From NCBI RefSeq assembly GCF_019857185.1, contig NZ_JAHWXP010000002.1, positions 62,001 to 126,000 of the forward strand: 64,000 nt of DNA. The letters run 5' to 3'. The stretch is from Alteriqipengyuania abyssalis (GTDB lineage Bacteria > Pseudomonadota > Alphaproteobacteria > Sphingomonadales > Sphingomonadaceae). The notes below the pieces were generated by a model. That model did no database searches, had not been told where the DNA came from, and worked only from the letters and a program-made list of their open reading frames with translations. A program made the position numbers and the translations under genes. Positions within the stretch are counted from its first letter, which is position 1; each line of letters starts with the position of its first letter. Shown here piece by piece: positions 45,643-54,146 of this stretch.

Positions 45643-46488
45643 CTAAGGGATCGCGGCGGTCACGTCAAGATAGGCGATGCGTGGTGCCACCTCCGGCACG
45701 TTGTCGTTCGCGGCGGCACCGATCGTGCGCGCGAGCCATCCGCGCATATTCTGCGCATCGAGCCAGCGGGCGCGGGCGTTGGGCACCGAATTAGTCATCG
45801 CGTAGAAACTGCGCGCGCCCTCGTCGCTCATCCCCATTTCGCGGTAATAGTCGAGGTAATAGCGGTGCTCTGGCGCCCCGGCGGCAAAGTCGCGCGCCTC
45901 GCGCCCGCGGTTGTCGCGCCAGGAATGGACCGCAAAGCGCGCGCCGTCCTCTACCTCGCGCCGGACGCCGGCAAGGAACAGCTCGACCGCGCCCGAGCGG
46001 ACCGATCCACCTGCGGGCACCCGCGTGGTCAGCCCCGCCTCGCGGATCATCCGCCCGACCTCCAGATTAGCTCGATCGTTCTCGGTCCCCGGTGCCTCCA
46101 CCAGGTCGAGCGTGCGCAGCCCGGGATACGCGTTCAGCAATGCGGCGAACTGGCCCGGTGTCGCTGCGTTGGTGGTGCCCACCAGAACCGCGCGCGAAGG
46201 ATCGACCACACGGAACGGGCCGAACGCCGCGATCGCGCTGGGCGCGCGAGCCCGGAAGGACGAAATCGCACGATCGGCAATGGCATATTCCAGCCGCGGC
46301 TCATCGACGAAATCTTCGGCGTAGAGGAATTCGGCCGCCGCATCGTCCTCGTAGAAGCGCGGATCGCTCTCCTCGATCCACTCTTCCGTTTCCGTCACCT
46401 GAATCACCCAGCTCTCGGCCTGCGAGGGGGAAGGGAGCAGGCCGAGAGACGCGATCAGTGCGGGTATGAGGGGGATTTGCCAACGCAC
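45643..46488 (-). CDS. Secreted protein with a ClpP/crotonase-like domain (COG3904-like)
   Basis: 281 residues from a GTG at 46488; a TTG at 46494 is the alternative. Signal peptide MRWQIPLIPALIASLGLLPS then PSQAES. The middle resembles periplasmic ClpP-like proteins: LRTLDLVEAPGTENDRANLE, VGRMIREAGLTTRVP, then GGSVRSGAVELFLAGVRREV where these relatives have their Ser, and FAVHSWRDN. I cannot confirm the catalytic triad. No substrate or partner is visible. It is divergent from comM. Confidence 0.65.
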   Translation of the reverse strand: MRWQIPLIPALIASLGLLPSPSQAESWVIQVTETEEWIEESDPRFYEDDAAAEFLYAEDFVDEPRLEYAIADRAISSFRARAPSAIAAFGPFRVVDPSRAVLVGTTNAATPGQFAALLNAYPGLRTLDLVEAPGTENDRANLEVGRMIREAGLTTRVPAGGSVRSGAVELFLAGVRREVEDGARFAVHSWRDNRGREARDFAAGAPEHRYYLDYYREMGMSDEGARSFYAMTNSVPNARARWLDAQNMRGWLARTIGAAANDNVPEVAPRIAYLDVTAAIP

Positions 46489-46658
46489 CGGCAAATTCTT
46501 GCCGCCCGCCGCGTTACCATCGCCCTCGCGAAAATGGTTGCCACGCCGCTAACCCTTTCAGGGGCCGGGCAGGATTGCCAACTCGACAAGCCAGCGGCGA
46601 CGCGGCAGACATTGCGGGGCTGGCCGCGTGGCGGCCGCTCTTGGGGGAGGGCCTGCTT

Positions 46659-48167
46659 GTGGTCGCGCTGGTGCGCACGGTCGCCTATCTCGGGCTCGAA
46701 GCCCGCAGCGTCGAGGTTCAGTGCCAGCTCGCCTCGGGCCTGCCGCGTTTCTCTGTCGTCGGCCTGCCGGACAAGGCGGTGAGCGAGAGCCGCGAGCGGG
46801 TGCAGGCCGCGCTCGCTGCGATGGGCCTCGCGCTGCCGCCCAAGCGGATCACGGTGAACCTCTCGCCCGCCGACCTGCCCAAGGACGGATCGCATTACGA
46901 CCTGCCGATCGCGCTCGCGCTGCTCGGCGCGATGGGCGTGGTCGATCGCGAACAGCTGGTGGACTTCGTCGCGGTCGGCGAACTCGCGCTGGACGGGCGG
47001 ATCGTCGGTTCGCCCGGCGTCCTGCTCGCCGCTATGCATGCGAGCGAGGCCGAGTGCGGGCTGATCTGCCCCGCTGCGCAGGGCGCGGAGGCCCGCTGGG
47101 CGAGCGGCATCCCGGTGATCGCCGCGCCCGATCTGGTCAGCCTGCTCGGCCATCTGAAGGGCACGCAGCAACTCTCCGCACCGCAGCTAGGCGAGGTCGA
47201 GGAGATGGTGCCGGGACCGGACCTGAAGCAGGTGAAAGGTCAGGAGACGGCCAAGCGCGCGCTGGAGATCGCGGCGGCAGGCGGCCACAACCTGCTGATG
47301 AGCGGGCCGCCAGGTGCGGGCAAGAGCCTGCTCGCCGCATGCCTGCCCGGGATCCTGCCGCCGCTCACGCCAGCCGAAGCGCTGGAGGTGAGCATGGTGC
47401 AGTCGGTCGCAGGCCTGCTGGAGGGCGGCCGGATCAGCCGGTCGCGCCCCTTCCGCGCACCGCACCATTCGGCGAGCATGGCGGCGCTGACCGGCGGCGG
47501 GCTGAAGGTGCGGCCCGGAGAGGTCTCCCTCGCGCATCTGGGCGTGCTGTTCCTCGATGAACTGCCGGAATTCCAGCGGCCTGTTCTCGACAGCCTGCGG
47601 CAGCCGCTCGAGACGGGCAAGGTCGATGTCGCGCGCGCCAATGCGCATGTCACCTTCCCCGCGCGGGTGCAGCTGATCGCGGCGATGAACCCGTGCCGTT
47701 GCGGCCATCTGGGCGATCCCTCGCTCGCCTGCAGCCGCGCGCCCAAGTGCGCCGCCGATTACCAGAGCAAGGTCAGCGGGCCGATGCTCGACCGGATCGA
47801 CCTGCATGTCGAAGTGGAGCCGGTCAGCGCCGCCGACCTCGCGCTGCCCCCACCCGCCGAGGGAAGCGCCGAGGTCGCAGCGCGGGTCGCGGCGGCTCGC
47901 GCGCTGCAGGGCAGGCGCGGCGAAGAGGCCGGCGTGCGTACCAATGCCGAGCTGGACGGCGACATGCTCGAACGCTTCGCCACGCCCGACGAGGCAGGCC
48001 GCACCCTGCTGATGCAGGCGGCGGAGGCGATGCGGCTCTCCGCGCGATCCTATGTACGGATGCTGCGGGTCGCGCGGACCATTGCCGACCTTGCGCACAG
48101 CAAACAGGTCGGCCGGGTCCATGTGGCCGAGGCGCTCAGCTACCGGCGGCAGGCACCGCGCGCCTAG
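46659..48167 (+). CDS. comM: ComM/YifB family Mg-chelatase-like ATPase
   Basis: 502 residues from the GTG at 46659 (MVALVRTVAYLGLEARSVEV), with GGGGGAGG 8 bases upstream; the longer reading from a TTG at 46575 has no family match. N-terminal Lon-protease-like fold (SGLPRFSVVGLPDKAVSESR, VNLSPADLPKDGSHYDLPIA), AAA+ domain with Walker A LLMSGPPGAGKSLLAACLPG and Walker B GVLFLDELPEF, and a Mg-chelatase C-terminal part. A zinc-like cluster of Cys lies in NPCRCGHLGDP...CSRAPKCA. Homologues are helicases that promote branch migration in natural transformation; com genes are otherwise not in the window. Confidence 0.93.
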   Translation: MVALVRTVAYLGLEARSVEVQCQLASGLPRFSVVGLPDKAVSESRERVQAALAAMGLALPPKRITVNLSPADLPKDGSHYDLPIALALLGAMGVVDREQLVDFVAVGELALDGRIVGSPGVLLAAMHASEAECGLICPAAQGAEARWASGIPVIAAPDLVSLLGHLKGTQQLSAPQLGEVEEMVPGPDLKQVKGQETAKRALEIAAAGGHNLLMSGPPGAGKSLLAACLPGILPPLTPAEALEVSMVQSVAGLLEGGRISRSRPFRAPHHSASMAALTGGGLKVRPGEVSLAHLGVLFLDELPEFQRPVLDSLRQPLETGKVDVARANAHVTFPARVQLIAAMNPCRCGHLGDPSLACSRAPKCAADYQSKVSGPMLDRIDLHVEVEPVSAADLALPPPAEGSAEVAARVAAARALQGRRGEEAGVRTNAELDGDMLERFATPDEAGRTLLMQAAEAMRLSARSYVRMLRVARTIADLAHSKQVGRVHVAEALSYRRQAPRA

Positions 48168-48252
48168 CCCCCAGCCCGATCGTGGGAATGGGATTGCAAA
48201 GTTGCGGCCCGCCCCATAGCCCTCCCGCAAAAGACACAGGAGAGGGTGGACT

Positions 48253-50511
48253 ATGAGGATGATCGGTTGGGCGGCATTGGCCGCAGCGGCTGTTACCGGG
48301 GTTGCGGCGCAGGCGCAGGACGATCTCGACGCGACCATCGTACGCACCGACTACGGCATTCCGCATGTCACGGCGGATAGCTGGGAGGGGATCGGCTACG
48401 GCGTCGCCTATGCCTATGCGCAGGACAACTTCTGCCTGCTGGCGGAGGAGTTCGTGACCATCCGGGGCGAACGTTCGCTCTATTTCGGGCCCGAGGGAAA
48501 GGTGCTGCACGGCTCTCAGGAGGTCGACAACCTCAGTTCCGACGTCTTCATGCGCTCCGTGATCGACCTTGAGCGCCTGCGCGCCGGCGCAGGTGCCCAG
48601 GGGCGCGAGGCGAACCTGCTCGCGGCAGGCTATGTCGCCGGATACAACCGCTTCCTGCGCGACGCCGGCACCGATGGCATCCCCGCCGAATGCCGGGGCA
48701 AGCCGTGGGTCAAGCCGATCACCAACGACGACATGCTGCGCCTGACCGAGAAGCAGATGCTGCTGGCGAGCGGGATGCCCTTCCTCCCCGCGATTGCCAA
48801 CGCAGCGCCTCCGGGTGTGCCCGCGCAGGCCTCCGCGATGGACCTGCCCGAGCGCGAGGACATGGGCGTGGGCTCCAACGGCTGGGCCTTCGGCGGAGAC
48901 GTGACGCAAGACGGGCGCGGCCTCGTGATCGGCAACCCGCACTTCCCGTGGCAGGGGCCCAACCGCTTCTGGCAGGTCCACGCCACCATCCCCGGCACGC
49001 TCGACGTGATGGGCAGCACGCTGGCGGGCGGCCCGATCCCGACGCTGGGCTTCAACCGCGACATCGCGTGGACCCACACGGTCACCGCCGCGCGGCACTT
49101 CACGCTGTTCCAGCTGTCGCTCGATCCGGCGGACCCGACCCGGTACCTGGTCGACGGCAAGCCGATGGAGATGACCAGGCGTACCGTCAGCGTGCCGATG
49201 CCCGATGGCGCGGCGCCGGTGGAGCGCACGCTCTATTCGACCATCTACGGCCCGATGGTGGCGATGCCGCAGGTCGGCCTCGCGTGGACCGACACAACGG
49301 CCTTCTCGATGCGCGACGCGAACAGCGCCAACCAGCGCGCGCTGGGCACCTGGGTGCGGATCGCGCAGGCGACCAATGTCGACGACGTGCGCAAGGCCGT
49401 GACCGAGACGCTGGGCATTCCGTGGGTCAACACGATCGTCGCCGACCGTTACGGCAATGCGCTGCACGCCGATGTCACTTCGGTGCCGAACGTCTCGGCC
49501 GAGAAGGTCGCGGAGTGCGCCACGCCCTTCTCCGGCCTCGTCGCCTCGCGCCTGACGCTGCTCGACGGCGCGCGGTCGGAGTGCAACTGGACCATCACCA
49601 AGGGCACGCCCGTCCCCGGCCTGCTGCCCGCCAGCGAGCAGGCGATCCAGCAGCGCCGCGATTCGGTGACCAACAGCAATGACAGCTACTGGCTGAGCAA
49701 TGCGAGCGCGCCCAACAAGCAGCTCTCCCCCATCCTTGGCGCATGGGGCGAGCCTGTGACGCTGCGCACCCGCGCCAACTTCCAGGAGACCGACGCGGTG
49801 CTGGCGATCGGCCCGTTGACCCGCGAGCGCGCGCAGGCGCTGGCCTTCTCCAACCGCAGCCTCGCGGCGGAGATGGTGGTCGACCCGCTGCTCTCCATCT
49901 GCGAGGCCGAACCGGCGGCGAAGGCCGCGTGCGGGGTGCTGGCGGGGTGGGACCGCCGGGTCGAGATCGACAGTCGCGGCGCGTTCCTGTTCACCACCTT
50001 CTGGGACAAGGTGAGCAAGCGCCCCGACCTGTGGAGCACCCCGTTCGACCCCGCCGACCCGGTCAACACCCCGCGTGATCTCAACACGCAAGGCGAGGCT
50101 GGCACCAAGCTGCTCGCCGCGCTGGTCGAGGCGGCGAGCGAGGTCGAGGCGAAGGGCATCGCGCTCGACGCGCCGTGGGGCGAGGTCCAGTTCGCACCGC
50201 GCAACGGGACGCGGATCCCGATCCATGGCGGACCGGGCGATGCGGGCATCCTCAACGTGCAATACGCCAACCCGATCGAGGGCGGGATCACCCCGTTCCA
50301 CGGGACCAGCTACATCCAGATCGTCGGCTTCGACGAGGACGGGCCTGTGGCCGACGCGATCTTGAGCTATTCGCAATCGACCAACCCCGCCTCCCCGCAC
50401 TACGCGGACCAGACCGAGGCCTACGCGATCAAGGCCTGGAACCGCCTGCCCTTCTCGGCAGAGGAGATCGAGGCCGCGCGGCAGGGCGATGTGCTGCGAA
50501 TCGCGGAGTGA
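48253..50511 (+). CDS. Penicillin acylase family protein (PvdQ/AHL-acylase-like)
   Basis: 752 residues from the ATG at 48253, with GGAGAGGG upstream. Signal peptide MRMIGWAALAAAAVTGVAAQ then AQDD. Ntn-hydrolase made as one chain and cut before Ser208 in MGVGSNGWAFGGDV; that Ser would become the new N-terminus and nucleophile. Other signs: TDYGIPHVTADSWEGIGYG (alpha chain) and NPHFPWQGPNRFWQVHATIP, LGFNRDIAWTHTV (beta chain). The family cleaves amide bonds of acylated compounds; PvdQ/aculeacin-acylase relatives remove N-acyl-homoserine lactones or siderophore fatty acids. The substrate here is open; length and order are normal. Confidence 0.9.
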   Translation: MRMIGWAALAAAAVTGVAAQAQDDLDATIVRTDYGIPHVTADSWEGIGYGVAYAYAQDNFCLLAEEFVTIRGERSLYFGPEGKVLHGSQEVDNLSSDVFMRSVIDLERLRAGAGAQGREANLLAAGYVAGYNRFLRDAGTDGIPAECRGKPWVKPITNDDMLRLTEKQMLLASGMPFLPAIANAAPPGVPAQASAMDLPEREDMGVGSNGWAFGGDVTQDGRGLVIGNPHFPWQGPNRFWQVHATIPGTLDVMGSTLAGGPIPTLGFNRDIAWTHTVTAARHFTLFQLSLDPADPTRYLVDGKPMEMTRRTVSVPMPDGAAPVERTLYSTIYGPMVAMPQVGLAWTDTTAFSMRDANSANQRALGTWVRIAQATNVDDVRKAVTETLGIPWVNTIVADRYGNALHADVTSVPNVSAEKVAECATPFSGLVASRLTLLDGARSECNWTITKGTPVPGLLPASEQAIQQRRDSVTNSNDSYWLSNASAPNKQLSPILGAWGEPVTLRTRANFQETDAVLAIGPLTRERAQALAFSNRSLAAEMVVDPLLSICEAEPAAKAACGVLAGWDRRVEIDSRGAFLFTTFWDKVSKRPDLWSTPFDPADPVNTPRDLNTQGEAGTKLLAALVEAASEVEAKGIALDAPWGEVQFAPRNGTRIPIHGGPGDAGILNVQYANPIEGGITPFHGTSYIQIVGFDEDGPVADAILSYSQSTNPASPHYADQTEAYAIKAWNRLPFSAEEIEAARQGDVLRIAE

Positions 50512-50545
50512 GCAAGACCTGTCGGGGCCGGCCGGAGGGTCGGCC

Positions 50546-50574
50546 CTGACACACCTGACACACAGTCCAGGGGT
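50546..50574. repeat. (CTGACACAC)2 plus GTCCAGGGGT element
   Basis: Second copy of the composite at 6048-6086: two CTGACACAC units (50546, 50555) followed by A-GTCCAGGGGT. It lies downstream of the acylase gene and 210 bases before the convergent secreted-protein gene's end. Confidence 0.75.
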
Positions 50575-50720
50575 CAAAAACCTGCGGGCCTTTTCAGGCG
50601 CATTTCCGGCGGGAGATCGACGGTGTGAAAGAGCGCTGTCCGGGGTAGCGCCATGCGCGCGTGTAGGACAGGCTTCGCAATAACCGGGCCGCAGCTTCGC
50701 GGCTAAAAACCCGGCCCCTT

Positions 50721-51551
50721 CTAGTGATAGATGATCGCCTGTCGTTCGAGCAGCATCGCGGGTTCCGGGGTGCCTTCCTGCCATGACACGCGCCATGACT
50801 TGCCGTCTTTTCCCGACGCCCCGAATTCGAACACCACTTGGTAGTCGCGAGTCGGGTCGACCGGTAACCTCTGCCTGAAGCTCGCGCGGCCATCTTCGCG
50901 GATGATCTCGTATCGCGCAGTGTCCAGATCGATCCTGAAGAGCGCGCCCAGCGGCAGGTTGGCCAGCGCTTCCCGCAGGTCGGTGCATGAAGCATCGTCG
51001 ATCGGCTTGCACTCGATCTCGAATTGGAGCGGCGCGGGCCCCCTCGCGGCGCGCATCCTCTCGACCAGACGGCGATAGGCCGCGAGCCTCAGCTCCGGCT
51101 CGCGCGGACTCATGCCCGGGCCCAGCGCAATATAGCCTTCGGTGAGGCGGCAGCTTTCCGCATCGGCCGCAGCGGCGGGAAAGACAACTGCTTCCAGCCG
51201 GGTTGCCTCGATCGAGCCTATCGTGAGATCGGTACCGCCACTGTCCGCGCCCGCCGGCGGCGGGCCACTACTCATCCGGACGGAATAGAGCGTTCTCTCG
51301 CACAGGTCCGGTCCGGTTGGGCGCGGAGCGGTCCGATAGTTTGCGACGAACACGTTGCCGGGGAGCCACTCACGGCGCACCGTGCCCTCGATCACGGTCG
51401 AGAGTATCTCTGGCGGCAGCAGACGATCGGCGATCGCCATCGCGTCGGCACGCTCGACATCCTCCAGCGCAATCGACGGCTCCTCCCCGGCCGCACCACT
51501 CTGGGCCGGAACAAGACAGGCCATGATGCCGAGAAGAAGTCCGCGCTTCAT
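50721..51551 (-). CDS. Secreted protein of unknown function
   Basis: 276 residues from the ATG at 51551 (MKRGLLLGIMACLVPAQSGA then AGEE), a signal peptide. The mature part contains DLCERTLYSVRMSS, SCRLTEGYIALGPG and CKPIDDASCTDLREALANL, with paired Cys that could form disulfides, and a C-terminal beta region (DPTRDYQVVFEFGASGKDGK). I recognise no family. It lies on the minus strand between the acylase and the LysR gene; no operon partner. Confidence 0.65.
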   Translation of the reverse strand: MKRGLLLGIMACLVPAQSGAAGEEPSIALEDVERADAMAIADRLLPPEILSTVIEGTVRREWLPGNVFVANYRTAPRPTGPDLCERTLYSVRMSSGPPPAGADSGGTDLTIGSIEATRLEAVVFPAAAADAESCRLTEGYIALGPGMSPREPELRLAAYRRLVERMRAARGPAPLQFEIECKPIDDASCTDLREALANLPLGALFRIDLDTARYEIIREDGRASFRQRLPVDPTRDYQVVFEFGASGKDGKSWRVSWQEGTPEPAMLLERQAIIYH

Positions 51552-51636
51552 GTATGGAAGGGAACACATTCCCCATCGGCCGACAAGCGAATTGAACGGG
51601 ATAGCTTGCGGAGCACCGGCTACGCCGTGCCTCCCG

Positions 51637-52551
51637 CTACCCAGCCTCTCCCTCCAACGTCTCCCGCGCCTCGTGCGCGATCCGTTCGGCGATCTCGGCG
51701 AACATTGCTTCGAGCGGGGAGCCGCGGCGCCAGACGGCTGCGATCGATCGGCTGGCGGACCAGTCCTCCACCTCTATCCGGCGGACCGAGTTGTTCGCGC
51801 TTGCATCGGACAGCAGGTAGAGTTCGGGCAGCAGCGCCAGCCCCAGACCGCTGGCGGCCATCTGGCAGATCGAATCGAGGCTGGTGCCCTCGTAATCGCC
51901 CAGCACCTGCGCGCCGAGCTCTTCCGCCGTGCGCATCACCTGCCGGTGGTGGTGGTGCCGCTTGTCCAGCCCCAGCAGCGCCGCCCCGGCGAGATCGGCG
52001 CGAGTGACGCTCGCCCGGTCGAACAGCGGATCGTCGGGCGGGGCGACCAGTACCAGCCGCTCGCGAAACAGCGGCTGGAGCTCGATATCGTCGCCGGTCA
52101 GCGGCAGGGGGGCGAGCATCAGGTCGAGATGGCCGCGCCGCAGATCGTCCAGCTGCTCGTCCGGAATGCCGTCGCGCACGTGCATCCGCACATCGGGATA
52201 GGCGCGGTGCAGGCGCGCAATCACCACCGGCATCAGATAGGGGCCGAGCGTGGGCGTCACCCCGAAACGGATCGTGCCGACCAGCCCGCCCGAGGCCTGC
52301 GCGGCGAGCTTGCGGATATCGTCGACCCCGATCAGCACCTGCCGCGCCCGCTCGACCACCTGCCGCCCCACCGGAGTCGGGATCGCCCCGGTCGATGTGC
52401 GCTCGATGAGATCGCACCCCAGCCGCACCTCCAGCTGCTTTACCTGCTGGCTCAGCGTCGGCTGCGTCACGTTGAGCGCATTGGCAGCACGACCGAAATG
52501 ACCGTGATCGTCGAGCGCGACGAGATATTCGAGCTGGCGGAGCGAAACCAT
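51637..52551 (-). CDS. LysR-family regulator, OxyR-like in its DNA-binding domain
   Basis: 304 residues from the ATG at 52551. N-terminal [43 protein letters not shown] closely resembles OxyR. The effector domain (GGLVGTIRFGVTPTLGPYLM, PDVRMHVRDGIPDEQLDDLR) lacks a Cys pair: where OxyR has Cys199 and Cys208, this protein reads GLDKRHHHHRQVMRTAEEL. So a redox-sensing OxyR function is doubtful; another ligand is more likely. A GATAG-N7-CTATC palindrome lies just upstream, and DUF465/nhaA are divergent from it. Confidence 0.88.
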   Translation of the reverse strand: MVSLRQLEYLVALDDHGHFGRAANALNVTQPTLSQQVKQLEVRLGCDLIERTSTGAIPTPVGRQVVERARQVLIGVDDIRKLAAQASGGLVGTIRFGVTPTLGPYLMPVVIARLHRAYPDVRMHVRDGIPDEQLDDLRRGHLDLMLAPLPLTGDDIELQPLFRERLVLVAPPDDPLFDRASVTRADLAGAALLGLDKRHHHHRQVMRTAEELGAQVLGDYEGTSLDSICQMAASGLGLALLPELYLLSDASANNSVRRIEVEDWSASRSIAAVWRRGSPLEAMFAEIAERIAHEARETLEGEAG

Positions 52552-52556
52552 ACGGC

Positions 52557-52573
52557 GATAGATAGTGCCTATC
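52557..52573. promoter_or_regulatory. LysR/OxyR-type palindrome between LysR gene and DUF465-nhaA
   Basis: GATAG-N7-CTATC, a perfect 5-bp palindrome with 7-base spacer matching the OxyR half-operator ATAG-N7-CTAT. It lies 6-22 bases upstream of the LysR ATG and ~75 bases before the divergent DUF465 gene. Two TCAATTG repeats (52594 region) lie further on. Autoregulation is the natural reading. Confidence 0.5.
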
Positions 52574-52647
52574 GGATCAGCTCTGCAAATCAATTGGTAT
52601 CAATTGCAGTGCGGCCCTAGGTTGTTACCAGCACAAGGAGAGCAAGC

Positions 52648-52827
52648 ATGAGCCAGCCACGCCTCGACAACCTGCGCCAGCGCCACCGCGCGCTGGATCG
52701 TCTGATCGACACCACCCGCGCGCTGGCGCGGCAGGAAGAGGTCAAGCGGCTCAAGCGGCTGCGGCTCCGCCTGAAGGACAGGATCGCCGCGCTTTCGCAG
52801 CCCGATCGCACCACGGCCAAGGGATAG
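52648..52827 (+). CDS. YdcH/DUF465 family small protein
   Basis: 59 residues with AAGGAG 6-7 bases upstream. Sequence MSQPRLDNLRQRHRALDRLI, then TTRALARQEEVKRLKRLRLR, LKDRIAALSQ: two charged amphipathic helices, a coiled-coil hairpin, as in DUF465. The function of the family is unknown. It precedes nhaA by 7 bases, so the two are an operon divergent from the LysR gene. Confidence 0.85.
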   Translation: MSQPRLDNLRQRHRALDRLIDTTRALARQEEVKRLKRLRLRLKDRIAALSQPDRTTAKG

Positions 52828-52834
52828 GCATTTC

Positions 52835-54037
52835 ATGATCGTATCGGCAGCAGCCGCCCTGCGCGACTTCCTGAAGCAGGAAAGCGCGGGCGGCATCGTC
52901 CTCATCGCCGCCGCGGCGCTCGCGCTGCTGGCGGCGAACACCATGTTCTCGGGCAGCTATTTCGGTGCGCTCGACACGCCCGTCAGCGTGGCGGTCGGCA
53001 GCTTCGCGATCGACAAGCCGCTGCTGCTGTGGATCAACGACGGGCTGATGGCGGTGTTCTTCTTCCTCGTCGGGCTGGAGGTGAAGCGCGAGGTGGTGGA
53101 AGGCCAGCTGTCGAGCTGGAACCAGGCCTCGCTCCCGCTGGTCGCGGCGATCGGCGGGATGGCGATGCCTGCGCTGATCTTCGTCGGCCTCAACATGGGC
53201 AGCCCGGCCAATATCTCCGGCTGGGCGATTCCTGCCGCGACCGACATCGCCTTCGCGCTGGGCATCCTCTCGCTGCTCGGCCCGCGGGTGCCGGTGGCGC
53301 TCAAGGCGCTGCTGCTGGCGATCGCGGTGATCGACGATATCGGCGCGATCACCATCATCGCGCTGTTCTATTCCGGCTCGATCGACACCGCGATGCTGGG
53401 CGGCGGCGCGCTGGCGCTGGCGGCGATGATCGTGCTCAACCGGTTCAAGGTCGCATCGAGCATTCCCTACATTCTGTTCGCGATCGTGCTGTGGGTGTTC
53501 ATCCTCAAGTCGGGCGTCCACGCCACGCTGGCGGGCGTCGCCGCGGCGATGACCATCCCGATGCGTGCGCGCGACGGATCGCAGCCGCTCGAGAGGATGG
53601 AGCATTTCCTGCACCCGTGGGTCGCCTTCCTGGTGATCCCGATCTTCGGCTTCGCCAATGCGGGCGTTTCGCTGGGCGGGCTGGAATTTGCCGACCTGCT
53701 CGCGCCGCTGCCGCTGGGCATCGCGCTGGGCCTGCTGATCGGCAAGCAGATCGGCATCTTCGGCTTCGCCTTCCTCGCGGTGAAGACCGGGCTGGCGCGC
53801 CTGCCGGAGAATGTCGGCTGGCGACAGGTCCACGGCGTCTCGCTGCTCGCCGCGATCGGTTTCACCATGAGCCTGTTCATCGGCAACCTCGCGTTCGACA
53901 GCGCGGCGCAGGTGGATGCGGTCAAGATCGGGGTGCTGTCCGGCTCCGTGATCGCCGCGCTGGCCGGGTTCTTCCTGCTCAAGGCGGGCCTGCCCGCTGC
54001 GGCAGACATGCGGGAGGAACAGACCGCCCCCGCCTGA
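52835..54037 (+). CDS. nhaA: Na+/H+ antiporter NhaA
   Basis: 400 residues, about 12 transmembrane segments. Exchanges Na+ for H+ at the inner membrane, important in salt and alkaline stress. Family signatures: LWINDGLMAVFFFLVGLEVK with EVKRE, GWAIPAATDIAFALGILSLL with the Ala-Thr-Asp-Ile core, LAIAVIDDIGAITIIALFY with the Asp163/164-type pair, and SLLAAIGFTMSLFIGNLAF with the Lys300 region upstream. Normal length. It is co-transcribed with DUF465 and may be under control of the adjacent LysR regulator. Confidence 0.96.
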   Translation: MIVSAAAALRDFLKQESAGGIVLIAAAALALLAANTMFSGSYFGALDTPVSVAVGSFAIDKPLLLWINDGLMAVFFFLVGLEVKREVVEGQLSSWNQASLPLVAAIGGMAMPALIFVGLNMGSPANISGWAIPAATDIAFALGILSLLGPRVPVALKALLLAIAVIDDIGAITIIALFYSGSIDTAMLGGGALALAAMIVLNRFKVASSIPYILFAIVLWVFILKSGVHATLAGVAAAMTIPMRARDGSQPLERMEHFLHPWVAFLVIPIFGFANAGVSLGGLEFADLLAPLPLGIALGLLIGKQIGIFGFAFLAVKTGLARLPENVGWRQVHGVSLLAAIGFTMSLFIGNLAFDSAAQVDAVKIGVLSGSVIAALAGFFLLKAGLPAAADMREEQTAPA

Positions 54038-54146
54038 TCCTTTCCCCTTCGCCCGGGTTCCCCTCCCCGAACCCTTGCCCGGGCGACGGTTTGCGCGCGG
54101 CAGGTCAGGCTTGACCTTGCCGCGCGCAGGCCGGACCACGGCGGGC

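Noticed and set aside
48136-51012. 958-codon minus-strand frame opposite the acylase
   Set aside because: Antisense to a gene with clear family motifs and signal peptide; translation shows no recognisable domain.
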